A stretch of DNA of 64,000 bases from an uncultured Alphaproteobacteria bacterium (GTDB lineage: Bacteria; Pseudomonadota; Alphaproteobacteria; HIMB59; GCA-002718135). Shown one piece after another: positions 39,087 to 47,599 of this stretch; within the stretch, counting starts at the first letter, position 1; every line of letters begins with the position of its first letter. The stretch spans positions 339,071-403,070 of the forward strand of contig CACNKX010000001.1 of assembly GCA_902621165.1 (NCBI GenBank), read 5' to 3'. Position numbers and translations under genes: made by a program. Under the pieces are notes generated by a model. The model ran no database searches, was not told the origin of the DNA, and saw only the letters and a program-made list of their open reading frames with translations.

Positions 39087-39921
39087 GGAGAATAAATTAG
39101 GAATGGGCCTAGGCGCACTTTTATCAACACCCAATAAAGAAAACCAAAATAATATTGGTGTTCAAAAAATAAATATTTCCCAAATAATACCTAATCCTTC
39201 ACAACCAAGAAAAAACTTTAAAGGTAAGGAGCTTAAAGAACTTTCATTATCTATTAAGAATCAAGGACTTATCCAGCCTATAGTTGTAAAACCAACAACT
39301 GATAATCAGTTTCAAATCATAGCCGGAGAAAGAAGGTGGAGGGCTTGTCAATTAAACGGAATGCATGAAGTAGACTGTGTTATTAAAGACTTTAATGACA
39401 CAGCTATACTAGAAGCAGCTTTAATAGAAAACATTCAAAGAGAGGATCTAAATGTTATTGAAGAAGCTAATGCATATAAAGGGTTAATCGATATTAAAAA
39501 AATTAATAACGAAAATTTAGCTAAGTTAATAGGTAAAAGCTCAAGTCACGTATCTAACATATTACGTCTTTTAGATTTAGATAAAAAGATACAACAAATG
39601 GTTATAAATGGAGACTTGACGATGGGTCACGCACGCGCTCTCATAGGTGTGCCTGATGCTATTAATAAAGCAAATGAAATAATTGAAAAAAAACTCAGCG
39701 TAAGACAAGTAGAAAAATTAACATCTGAATTTAAAAAAAACAAAGAAAAGAAAACCCCCAAGGATCCAAATATTTTAGATCTTGAGAAAGAACTTTCTGA
39801 TAAAATAGGACTTAAAACATCAATACAATTTAATGATAATGGGTCTTCAGGGTCTTTGACCTTATATTATTCTGATCTTAACCAACTTGATGACTTAATG
39901 AAAAGACTTAAGAAACAGTAA
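39079..39921 (+). CDS. parB: chromosome partitioning protein ParB
   Basis: A 280-residue CTPase/DNA-binding protein. Starts KENKLGMGLGALLS; the CTP-binding motif IAGERRWRACQL (GERR), ENIQREDLNVIEEA and a helix-turn-helix (NLAKLIGKSSSHVSNILRLLDL) follow; short C-terminal dimer domain. Overlaps parA by 8 bases and the convergent holA by 14. Two parS-like sites lie upstream in mnmE/mnmG. Confidence 0.96.
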   Translation: MNKENKLGMGLGALLSTPNKENQNNIGVQKINISQIIPNPSQPRKNFKGKELKELSLSIKNQGLIQPIVVKPTTDNQFQIIAGERRWRACQLNGMHEVDCVIKDFNDTAILEAALIENIQREDLNVIEEANAYKGLIDIKKINNENLAKLIGKSSSHVSNILRLLDLDKKIQQMVINGDLTMGHARALIGVPDAINKANEIIEKKLSVRQVEKLTSEFKKNKEKKTPKDPNILDLEKELSDKIGLKTSIQFNDNGSSGSLTLYYSDLNQLDDLMKRLKKQ

Positions 39922-40852
39922 TTTTTTTCAGACTCAAAACAAACCTTAGGCCTAAAATTATAGACAAACTACCATTTATACGCAACGCTTTTTCAGTTTT
40001 ATACAATAAATTTAAAAGCGACTTTCTTTTTTTAAAATTATATTTTTTATAAAACTCAATTAAAAATTTTTTTTCTTTAAATAAATATTTTGGAACCTTT
40101 GAAATAAATTCATTTTCATTTCTAGATTCAAGAATAAGCTGACAAAAAGATTTAATATAAAAGTAAAGACCACTTACATCAGAGGTTGTTAGAACTTTGT
40201 TTTTGTAGATTTCTATGATATCATTATTTTTTTTAAACAAGTAAAAAAAAATTTTTTCTTTTCCGCCATCGTCTATTGTTAATATTTTACTAATCGTTTC
40301 TTTAGTTATATTATTTTCACTTAATCCCTTAAGTTTAACTAAGCTATTTTCAACAAAGAAGTACTTTGTGTCTAATTTTTCAATTAAGAGCCAATAAACT
40401 TCCTCTTTAATTTTTATATCATTATCTTTTATAAAATTATTTAAAACTTTTATTTTAGAGCCTCTATCAAGCTCGTAGCAATCGATTAAATAAGCATCAT
40501 TATTTTTAGCAAAAATGTTCTTGCTAGATTTGGTTTTAGTACTATTTTCTTGAAAAAAAATAAATATATTATTTGTGTTTTTTAATTTATTTAAATTTTC
40601 ATTGTTGATTCCTTTACAATTTTTTCCAATTAATATTTTTTTTGTAGAAAAAAGTTGACCCTCATCAACAAAATTATCAATTGAATCAATATTGAAAACA
40701 CCAACATCCCCATTGTTTTTAAATCTCTCAATTATTACATTTAAAATCTTTTCCATAAGAGTGATTTCATTTCCGCCAATATAATAAAAATTTTTATCAA
40801 AAGAAAAATCATCTTCAAACAAAATACCTAAAGGATCTATCTTCATAAGCAA
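39908..40852 (-). CDS. holA: DNA polymerase III delta subunit
   Basis: A 314-residue clamp-loader subunit, divergent in sequence but recognisable from position (parB-holA-lptE-leuS is the alphaproteobacterial order) and from the central pattern of the HolA AAA+ fold (SALVK-like region VENSLVKLKGLSENNITKETI). It lacks a Walker A motif, as expected. Overlaps lptE by 10 bases and parB (convergent) by 14. Confidence 0.82.
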   Translation of the reverse strand: MLMKIDPLGILFEDDFSFDKNFYYIGGNEITLMEKILNVIIERFKNNGDVGVFNIDSIDNFVDEGQLFSTKKILIGKNCKGINNENLNKLKNTNNIFIFFQENSTKTKSSKNIFAKNNDAYLIDCYELDRGSKIKVLNNFIKDNDIKIKEEVYWLLIEKLDTKYFFVENSLVKLKGLSENNITKETISKILTIDDGGKEKIFFYLFKKNNDIIEIYKNKVLTTSDVSGLYFYIKSFCQLILESRNENEFISKVPKYLFKEKKFLIEFYKKYNFKKRKSLLNLLYKTEKALRINGSLSIILGLRFVLSLKKITVS

Positions 40853-41331
40853 TTATCTAAATCAACATTTGATAAAAAAGAAACATATTCATTTAAGCTA
40901 TCAGTAACTGCTAATTCATATTTATTTTCTAAGGATGAATCTGTTCCGTAGTTGTAACCTGATGACTTAGGTATTATTGTAAAACTAGAAGATATTTCTT
41001 TTTTATATACAACACACTTTTTATCATTTGATTTCAATAAATATACAAACCTCAATTCATATTCTAAATTTGAAGTTGCTTGGTTAGTTTCAACTGATCT
41101 TTTTATTTTGTTCTCATTTATATTAATTGAAAGAACATAATCTTCAGTTTTATTTTCACCAAAAAACATTGGAATAAAAGACCTAATAAACGGCATATCT
41201 AAACCTGATGTTTCTACTATTGTTTTTCCATATAGTGGATTTAGAAGATTTTTTTTATCATCATATATAAACTCAATATTTTTACATGATGTGGCTAAAA
41301 CAAATAATCCTATAAGCAAAAACCTGATCAT
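40843..41331 (-). CDS. lptE: LPS-assembly lipoprotein LptE-like
   Basis: A 162-residue lipoprotein (lipobox LATSC, C16) lying between leuS and holA, the place of lptE in Alphaproteobacteria. The body has NPLYGKTIVETSG and YELRFVYLLKS, with low direct similarity. It would plug LptD in the outer membrane. The call rests largely on synteny. Confidence 0.72.
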   Translation of the reverse strand: MIRFLLIGLFVLATSCKNIEFIYDDKKNLLNPLYGKTIVETSGLDMPFIRSFIPMFFGENKTEDYVLSININENKIKRSVETNQATSNLEYELRFVYLLKSNDKKCVVYKKEISSSFTIIPKSSGYNYGTDSSLENKYELAVTDSLNEYVSFLSNVDLDNCL

Positions 41332-43841
41332 TAAATTACTAAATTGACAATTTTGCCAGGAACATAAATCTCCCTAACAATTTTTTTCCCCATAATGCTT
41401 TTTTTAATCTTTTCATTATCTTTTACTATCTGAATAACTTCATGTTTTTCAGTATTTTTATCAATTTCAACAATCTCTCTTGTTTTTCCATTAATTTGGA
41501 CTGCAATTTTTAAATTTAAATCCTTTTTAACATTTTCAATTGGCCAAACCTCATTAATACACAAAGAATTTCCTTCTATATTATACCAAATCTCTTCACT
41601 GATGTGTGGAACAAATGGCTGTAAAATAAGCGAAAGTTTTTTAAGAGACCACTCAAAGTTGTTTTTAGATAAAGTTTTTTTTGAAAGCGCTTCATTTAAA
41701 GTGTTTACAAACTCATATATTTTAGCAACCGACTTATTAAACTGAAATTTTTCAATGTTTTCGGTTACATCATTAATTATTATTTTTAATTTTTTTACAG
41801 CTTTATTATCATCTCTATTTTTATTTTCATAAGTTTTAAGTTTATCTACAAATTCATACAATTTATTTATGAATTTAAATGATGCGGCAATACCTGTTTC
41901 AGTCCATTGCAAATCTCTTTCTGGAGGGCTATCAGATAGCATAAACCATCTAGCAGTATCTGCGCCATATAAATTAATGATATCATTTGGGTCTACAACA
42001 TTTTTTTTCGATTTACTCATTTTTTCAACCTTACCCACTTCCACGCTTAAGCCCTTTTTGTCTTTAACCTCATCACCTCTTTTTATAATATCTTTTGGCT
42101 CTACCCACTCGCCGCTTTTATTTTTATAAGTTACATGAGTAACCATACCTTGTGTAAAAAGACCTTTAAAAGGTTCATTCAAACTAAAATAACCCAAATC
42201 CCTGAGGGCTTTAGTAAAAAATCTTGAGTATAATAAATGTAAGATTGCATGCTCTATCCCGCCAATATATTGATCAACCGGTAACCAATAATCTATATCA
42301 TCTTTATTAAAGGGCTTATCAAACCTTGCATTACAATATCTAAAATAATACCAAGAAGATTCAAAAAAAGTATCAAAGGTATCCGTTTCTCTTATGGCTT
42401 TCATTCCCGTTTTACTGCAAACAGTTTCTTTCCAATTATCAACATTTGCTAAGGAACTTGATGTTTCAGTAAAATTTTTAATTTCTGGAAGCCTAACAGG
42501 AAGCTCTTTTTCATCAACAGCAACCACCTTACCATCTTCTCTATAAATTATAGGTATAGGGCAACCCCAGAATCTTTGCCTAGAAATACCCCAGTCTCTT
42601 AGTTTATAATTAATTTTTTTTCTTCCAATTTTTTCATTTTCAATTCGATTAATTATTTTTTCTTTTGCTCTCTCTACAGTTAGCTCATTTAAAAAGCTTG
42701 AGTTAATTAAAGTTCCACTATCAACAAAAGCATCTTTTTTGATTATAAAATTTTCTTCTGAAATATTAACTGGTTTTACAACAGGTATTACATCAATATT
42801 ATATTCATTAGCAAAATCCAAATCCCTTTGATCATGTGCTGGACATCCAAAAATGGCTCCAAGCCCATATTCTTTTAATACAAAATTAGCTACAAAAACT
42901 GGTAATTTTTTCTCTTTAATAAAAGGATGGTCCACCATTAGTTTTAATTTAAAACCCTTTTTATTTTTTTCAGGATTTAAATTTTCGCAATCCTTAATAA
43001 ATTTATTTAGTTTACCATCTTTTATTGATAAGCTTTGAGATATTTCATGCTCTGTAGATAATGCTAAAAAAGTTGCTCCAAAAATAGTATCAGGCCTAGT
43101 TGTAAAAACAGTTATATATAAATCTTTATCAGACACCTTGAATTTAATTTCAGCACCAACTGATTTTCCAATCCAGTTTGATTGCATTATTTTAACTTTG
43201 TTTGGCCAATTGTGTAATTTGTCTAGGTCATTCAAAAGCTCATCTGAATATTTGCTAATATTTAAAAACCACTGAGAAAGTTTTTTCTTCTCAACCACTG
43301 CTCCAGATCTCCATCCTTTACCATCAATTACCTGTTCATTTGCCAGAACTGTTTTGTCTACAGGATCCCAATTAACCTCAGCCTCTTTTTTATAAGCAAG
43401 CCCAGCATTAAACATATCAATAAAAAATTTTTGCTCATGTTTATAATATTCTGGATGACAAGTTGCTATTTCTCTATCCCAATCCAGTGAGAGGCCCATT
43501 TGCAGCAATTGACTTTTCATTGTTTTGATATTTTGATACGTCCAACTTTCAGGGTGTTTTTTTTCAGTTAATGCTGCATTCTCAGCTGGAAGGCCAAAAG
43601 CATCCCAACCCATAGGATGCAGTACATTAAATCCTCTCATTTTTTTATACCTTGCTACAACATCGCCTAAAGTGTAGTTTCTCACATGTCCCATATGAAT
43701 TTTTCCAGAAGGATAAGGGAACATTTCTAAAACATAATATTTTTTTTTATTTATATCTTTTGTTGTCTTGAATACATTTTTTTTAGACCAGGTTTCCTGC
43801 CATTTTTTTTCTACTACTTTATGATTGTATCTTGATGACAC
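41331..43841 (-). CDS. leuS: leucyl-tRNA synthetase
   Basis: An 836-residue class I synthetase. HMGH at 49-52 in [15 protein letters not shown], editing domain [15 protein letters not shown], second catalytic motif [10 protein letters not shown], and a C-terminal anticodon/tail region ([16 protein letters not shown]). Overlaps the lptE start by one base; 3 bases after the DUF3576 gene. Confidence 0.98.
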   Translation of the reverse strand: MSSRYNHKVVEKKWQETWSKKNVFKTTKDINKKKYYVLEMFPYPSGKIHMGHVRNYTLGDVVARYKKMRGFNVLHPMGWDAFGLPAENAALTEKKHPESWTYQNIKTMKSQLLQMGLSLDWDREIATCHPEYYKHEQKFFIDMFNAGLAYKKEAEVNWDPVDKTVLANEQVIDGKGWRSGAVVEKKKLSQWFLNISKYSDELLNDLDKLHNWPNKVKIMQSNWIGKSVGAEIKFKVSDKDLYITVFTTRPDTIFGATFLALSTEHEISQSLSIKDGKLNKFIKDCENLNPEKNKKGFKLKLMVDHPFIKEKKLPVFVANFVLKEYGLGAIFGCPAHDQRDLDFANEYNIDVIPVVKPVNISEENFIIKKDAFVDSGTLINSSFLNELTVERAKEKIINRIENEKIGRKKINYKLRDWGISRQRFWGCPIPIIYREDGKVVAVDEKELPVRLPEIKNFTETSSSLANVDNWKETVCSKTGMKAIRETDTFDTFFESSWYYFRYCNARFDKPFNKDDIDYWLPVDQYIGGIEHAILHLLYSRFFTKALRDLGYFSLNEPFKGLFTQGMVTHVTYKNKSGEWVEPKDIIKRGDEVKDKKGLSVEVGKVEKMSKSKKNVVDPNDIINLYGADTARWFMLSDSPPERDLQWTETGIAASFKFINKLYEFVDKLKTYENKNRDDNKAVKKLKIIINDVTENIEKFQFNKSVAKIYEFVNTLNEALSKKTLSKNNFEWSLKKLSLILQPFVPHISEEIWYNIEGNSLCINEVWPIENVKKDLNLKIAVQINGKTREIVEIDKNTEKHEVIQIVKDNEKIKKSIMGKKIVREIYVPGKIVNLVI

Positions 43842-43844
43842 TGT

Positions 43845-44450
43845 TTAGCTTGACTGAAGTCTTAATTTTTTTGCTTTATTTAATATAGCGTTTTCAATTT
43901 TTATATTATTATCTTCTTCAACTAATTTATTTACCCATATCTGATTTTTATATTCTTGACAAAATGATGTAACTTTTAAATTTTCAGTATTTAGCTTTTT
44001 ACCTGATATAAATATATTAAGTTTACACCTTTCACTTTCGTTGTTAGAAGTTGAATACCAGTCTGTAATAATAATTCCACCTACAGGATCTGCAGAACTC
44101 AATGGCATGAAATCAATTGTTTCTAATGCCCCTCTCCACAAAAATACATTCACAGGCATGGCAATAGAGGTTGTAGAGTTATTATTTTCTTCATCATTGT
44201 TTATTATTCCTTGAAGAGATAAACCACCCTTACCAAACAACCCACCTCCGGTTTGCAATCTTGTTTCAGCATCTCTCATTGCTAAATCCATATCTATAGC
44301 AGAATTAAATTTGGTTCCTGACCTATCTAAAATTTCTGTTCTGGTTTGAGCTTTGGACCACAACTCCTCCATTTCTTCTTCACTCTTACCACTATTGCAA
44401 GCAACAAGAAAAAACAAAAAAAGTATACTGATCAACCTCATTATAAACAT
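43845..44450 (-). CDS. DUF3576 lipoprotein
   Basis: A 201-residue lipoprotein (LVAC, C18; M4 is an alternative start) upstream of leuS. The middle part NVFLWRGALETIDFMPLSSADPVGGIIITDWYS is the DUF3576 signature seen beside leuS across Alphaproteobacteria. Function unknown; outer-membrane associated by lipobox. Confidence 0.85.
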   Translation of the reverse strand: MFIMRLISILFLFFLVACNSGKSEEEMEELWSKAQTRTEILDRSGTKFNSAIDMDLAMRDAETRLQTGGGLFGKGGLSLQGIINNDEENNNSTTSIAMPVNVFLWRGALETIDFMPLSSADPVGGIIITDWYSTSNNESERCKLNIFISGKKLNTENLKVTSFCQEYKNQIWVNKLVEEDNNIKIENAILNKAKKLRLQSS

Positions 44451-44494
44451 GTCATCTAATTATTGTATTGGGGGATAAAAGTAAAACATAAAAA

Positions 44495-44525
44495 AAAACG
44501 GCACTAATTAAAGTGCCGTTTTTTA
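44495..44525 (-). terminator. Rho-independent terminator of the porin gene
   Basis: Stem CGGCACT (44499-44505) with AGTGCCG (44512-44518), 6-base loop, flanked by A and T tracts on both sides, so it can work on both strands. It lies 25 bases after the porin stop. It is the clearest intrinsic terminator in the window. Confidence 0.88.
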
Positions 44526-44543
44526 AAGATATAAAATCTTAAA

Positions 44544-45587
44544 TTAGAATGCCATGTTAGCACCGATGTACCATGCAGATCCATCGTCAGTAGATTGAGC
44601 TTCGTCAGTTGCCTCTACAGTTGTGTAACCAAGAATTGCAGTTACACCTGACGCTACAGCGTAAGATACACTTGCAGAAGTTACATCTTGAGAGTCACTA
44701 CTTCCACCAGAAGAACCGATAGTGTTATCAGTTGCTTCACCAGAAGCTATACCAATGTTGAAAGTTAAATCACCAGTTACATATTTAACACCAGCTTTAA
44801 CTACGTCACCTTCCATTTCATCTGATCCATTATCACTAATACCATTCTTATGACCATCAGCGAAACCAACAGCTACAGTTAAGTCACCAGTTACAGCACT
44901 TAAACCAACGTGTACACCACCCATGTCATTTGTAGGGTTAGTAACAGTTTTTGAACCGTCAGAATCAGAATAACCAGCACCAAGAGTAACAGCAGTATCA
45001 CCTAGATCAGTTACATAAGTTGCACCAATCGCAATGTGACTGTCAGTTCTGAAAGTAGCAGTAGCAGCAGCACCACTATCAGTTGAAGCTGAGAAAGACA
45101 TTTTTAAACCATCAGCTAAAAAGTCAGAAGCTGTATGATATTCAACACCTTGTACAGTTGAAGCTGTCATAAAGTCTAATCCAGTTACAGCAGAGTTTGT
45201 AGATGTAACAGTTACACCTTCAGCACCAGCTGAACCAGGAATAGATACAGCATGTGATCCAGACGCGTTACCAGCATTAATTACATCAAGCTTAGAGCCA
45301 TCAGTAAATGCTAATGTAAGACCAGCATCAATATCACCAGCAGCAGCATTTTCATCCATTAGCTTAAAGCTAGATGAAATAGTCATACCGCCATCAGTAG
45401 TTTCAGATAATGAAACAGTAAAGTTGTTATCATTTACCTGAGCATTTGTGTCAGTTCCACCAGTGGGTGAATCAAACTCAATACCAGTTTGGTGGTTACC
45501 ACTCATAGTAGCTGTTACAGCTTCAGCAACTGAAGCAGCACCAAGCGTAGAAACTAGAGCAGTTCCCATTAATAGTTCTTTTTTCAT
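44544..45587 (-). CDS. outer-membrane porin
   Basis: A 347-residue protein with signal peptide (MKKELLMGTALVSTLGAASVAEA) and alternating amphipathic strands, ending in YIGANMAF with a C-terminal phenylalanine, as for beta-barrel porins of the Porin_4 type. Low lysine and rich in Gly, Ser, Thr and Ala, unlike its neighbours, consistent with high expression. Strong AAGGAG Shine-Dalgarno, its own terminator and two palindromes upstream. Probably a major outer-membrane protein. Confidence 0.9.
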   Translation of the reverse strand: MKKELLMGTALVSTLGAASVAEAVTATMSGNHQTGIEFDSPTGGTDTNAQVNDNNFTVSLSETTDGGMTISSSFKLMDENAAAGDIDAGLTLAFTDGSKLDVINAGNASGSHAVSIPGSAGAEGVTVTSTNSAVTGLDFMTASTVQGVEYHTASDFLADGLKMSFSASTDSGAAATATFRTDSHIAIGATYVTDLGDTAVTLGAGYSDSDGSKTVTNPTNDMGGVHVGLSAVTGDLTVAVGFADGHKNGISDNGSDEMEGDVVKAGVKYVTGDLTFNIGIASGEATDNTIGSSGGSSDSQDVTSASVSYAVASGVTAILGYTTVEATDEAQSTDDGSAWYIGANMAF

Positions 45588-45603
45588 AATTACTCCTTTT
45601 GAG

Positions 45604-45621
45604 TTAATGAATATTCATTAA
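45604..45621. promoter_or_regulatory. 18-bp perfect palindrome in the porin leader
   Basis: TTAATGAATATTCATTAA is perfectly symmetrical and sits 16 bases before the porin ATG, just upstream of its Shine-Dalgarno. Either an operator or an mRNA hairpin controlling porin output. Confidence 0.55.
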
Positions 45622-45630
45622 ATACAAGCA

Positions 45631-45647
45631 TCACACTTATATTGTGA
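45631..45647. promoter_or_regulatory. TCACA-N7-TGTGA inverted repeat upstream of porin
   Basis: TCACA (45631-45635) and TGTGA (45643-45647) form an inverted repeat. The half-sites equal those of CRP/FNR sites but in the outward order, so a CRP assignment is not safe. Likely regulator site in the porin promoter. Confidence 0.35.
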
Positions 45648-45712
45648 GTTAAATATTTAAAAATTGAATAAATTACAAAAAAAGCATAATGATTTAGTAT
45701 ATTTTTTTAAAC

Positions 45713-45734
45713 AATGTTGTTTTTTTACAACATT
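45713..45734. promoter_or_regulatory. 8-bp inverted repeat between porin and yggS
   Basis: AATGTTGT (45713-45720) and ACAACATT (45727-45734) around a six-T loop, ending 7 bases before the yggS ATG. It may be an operator in the divergent region or a 5' hairpin on the yggS mRNA. Confidence 0.4.
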
Positions 45735-45741
45735 ATGATTT

Positions 45742-46380
45742 ATGTTTGATATTAAAAAATACAATGAAATAAACAATTTTTTAAAAAAAACCAGTAATTC
45801 TGCCAAAATTGTTGCTATATCGAAAAATCATCCACTTGAAAGTGTATTAGATGCAATTAGGCAAGGTGTCTACATATTTGGTGAAAATAGAGTTCAAGAA
45901 GCACAAAAGAAATTTCAAAACATTAAACTAACCAACCCTAAAATTGAATTACATTTAACCGGCCCATTACAATCAAATAAAGTAAAAGAAGCAATACCAC
46001 TATTTGATGTTTTCCATACATTAGATAGAGAAAAAATAGCCAGAGAATTTTCAAAGTATAGAAATTTGTTAGATAATAAGAAAATATATCTTCAGATTAA
46101 TACTGGTAAAGAAAAAACGAAAAGTGGAATTTTTCCTGAGGAAACAAAAGATTTTTTATTTTTCCTAAAAAACGAAATGAAACTTTATATTCACGGCTTG
46201 ATGTGCATACCCCCACCAGATGAAGAATCAGGTTATCATTTTACTAAGTTAAAACTTCTAGCACATGAAAATAATATTAAAGAATTAAGTATAGGAATGA
46301 GTGATGATTACGAGAGTGCATTAAAATTTAATCCGACATACATAAGACTTGGCACAATATTGTTTGGTAAAAGGTTATGA
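45742..46380 (+). CDS. YggS/PLPBP pyridoxal phosphate homeostasis protein
   Basis: A 212-residue PLP-binding TIM-barrel protein. The PLP lysine is K28 in IVAISKNHP; FGENRVQEAQKK, HLTGPLQSNKV and LSIGMSDDYESA are family signatures. Shares 4 bases with the following regulator gene. Confidence 0.93.
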   Translation: MFDIKKYNEINNFLKKTSNSAKIVAISKNHPLESVLDAIRQGVYIFGENRVQEAQKKFQNIKLTNPKIELHLTGPLQSNKVKEAIPLFDVFHTLDREKIAREFSKYRNLLDNKKIYLQINTGKEKTKSGIFPEETKDFLFFLKNEMKLYIHGLMCIPPPDEESGYHFTKLKLLAHENNIKELSIGMSDDYESALKFNPTYIRLGTILFGKRL

Positions 46381-46979
46381 AAAACAGACTAAATATTTTT
46401 TCAAACAACAATATACAAAATTTTTTAACTACATTGTTTTCAGACCATCAATTAACGTTGATGACATTGGACGATCTAGATAATAAATTACAAACCACTA
46501 AACCAAATATAATTATTATAAATAATATTAATGAATCTAAGTTAATTAATTTAGATCACATTAATGATAATTGTTTAGTAATATCTAATTTAAAAAAAAA
46601 TAATTTAATTTTTAAAAAAAAAATTAAATTACTAAATACTCCACTTTCAATAAACCAAATCAAAAATACAATACAAAGTTTTGTTCAGAATTGTAAGGTT
46701 GAATTTCATGATATATCTATTGATAATGAAAAAATTAATAATGTTGACAATAACTCCTTTTGCTATCTCACCAAAGTTGAAATTGAGATCTTAAGATATT
46801 TAATAATAGAAAAAGAAGTAAGTAAAAAACTTATAAAGGAAGATATATTAAATATTAAATCAAATATTGAAACAAATTCTCTCGAAAGCCATCTAACAAG
46901 AATAAGAAAAAAAATGAATCAAGTAAAAACAAATGTTAAAATACAGACCAAAAGTGAAAAACTAATATTAATAGTTTAA
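46377..46979 (+). CDS. winged-helix (OmpR-type) regulator with degenerate N-terminus
   Basis: A 200-residue protein. The C-terminal 75 residues follow the OmpR winged-helix pattern: LTKVEIEILRYLI, a recognition helix LESHLTRIRKKMNQV, and a final hairpin KIQTKSEKLILIV. The N-terminus (1-110) is the size of a receiver domain but no phosphoacceptor Asp pocket or Lys is recognisable. Coupled to yggS (4-base overlap) and shares a TTAA stop with convergent lolA. Regulon unknown. Confidence 0.65.
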   Translation: MKNRLNIFSNNNIQNFLTTLFSDHQLTLMTLDDLDNKLQTTKPNIIIINNINESKLINLDHINDNCLVISNLKKNNLIFKKKIKLLNTPLSINQIKNTIQSFVQNCKVEFHDISIDNEKINNVDNNSFCYLTKVEIEILRYLIIEKEVSKKLIKEDILNIKSNIETNSLESHLTRIRKKMNQVKTNVKIQTKSEKLILIV

Positions 46980-47599
46980 TTTAACAATCTTGGATTTATG
47001 AGTTTAAAAAAATTTTTATCAAATTCTTCATTATAACTATGATTATAAATTGATAACTTAAGTGTTTCTTCATTAATTAATACTTCTACACCCCTTAAAA
47101 CCAAAGGTTTTTTTTCAAAATATACCCTTATTAGATAAGTTTTTTCTTCACCATCAATCCCTCCCTTTTCCAATATTAATTCGTTACTTTTTGTTTTTAT
47201 TAAAGCATCATTAAAAAAAACGGGATTTCTAAAAATATCGTAAAAAAACCAAGCATTTGTATTTTTTGGATTGAAAAACTCATCTTCTTCTAAATCATAA
47301 TTATAATACATGGCCTTATCTTCATCTAAAATTATTAAAATTTTTATAGGCGAAAAGTATTCTGCCCTAACCCTTTTCTTTCCAATATATACTTTGCCTT
47401 CACTCAACTCACTACCATTACTTTGCAAAAATGAAGCAGAAAAATATTTTAGTGAATTTAAATAATTTAATACACTTTCTTTATCATTTGTATTTGAGTG
47501 TGTCTTATAAGAAAATAAAAATAAAAAAATTAAAAAAAGCGTGAATAAAGTTTTCTCATTTTTTAAGAACATGTCTTTTACCTGCATTATTTGCTTCAC
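46976..47599 (-). CDS. lolA: outer-membrane lipoprotein carrier protein LolA
   Basis: A 207-residue periplasmic chaperone for lipoproteins: hydrophobic signal (about 17-31), then LNYLNSLKYFSASFLQSNGSELSEGKVYIGKKRVRAEYFSPIKI-type beta strands of the LolA fold. Start unclear: M1, M5 (47587) or M10 (47572); all overlap the ftsK 3' end. The ftsK-lolA order is typical of Alphaproteobacteria. Confidence 0.85.
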   Translation of the reverse strand: MKQIMQVKDMFLKNEKTLFTLFLIFLFLFSYKTHSNTNDKESVLNYLNSLKYFSASFLQSNGSELSEGKVYIGKKRVRAEYFSPIKILIILDEDKAMYYNYDLEEDEFFNPKNTNAWFFYDIFRNPVFFNDALIKTKSNELILEKGGIDGEEKTYLIRVYFEKKPLVLRGVEVLINEETLKLSIYNHSYNEEFDKNFFKLINPRLLN

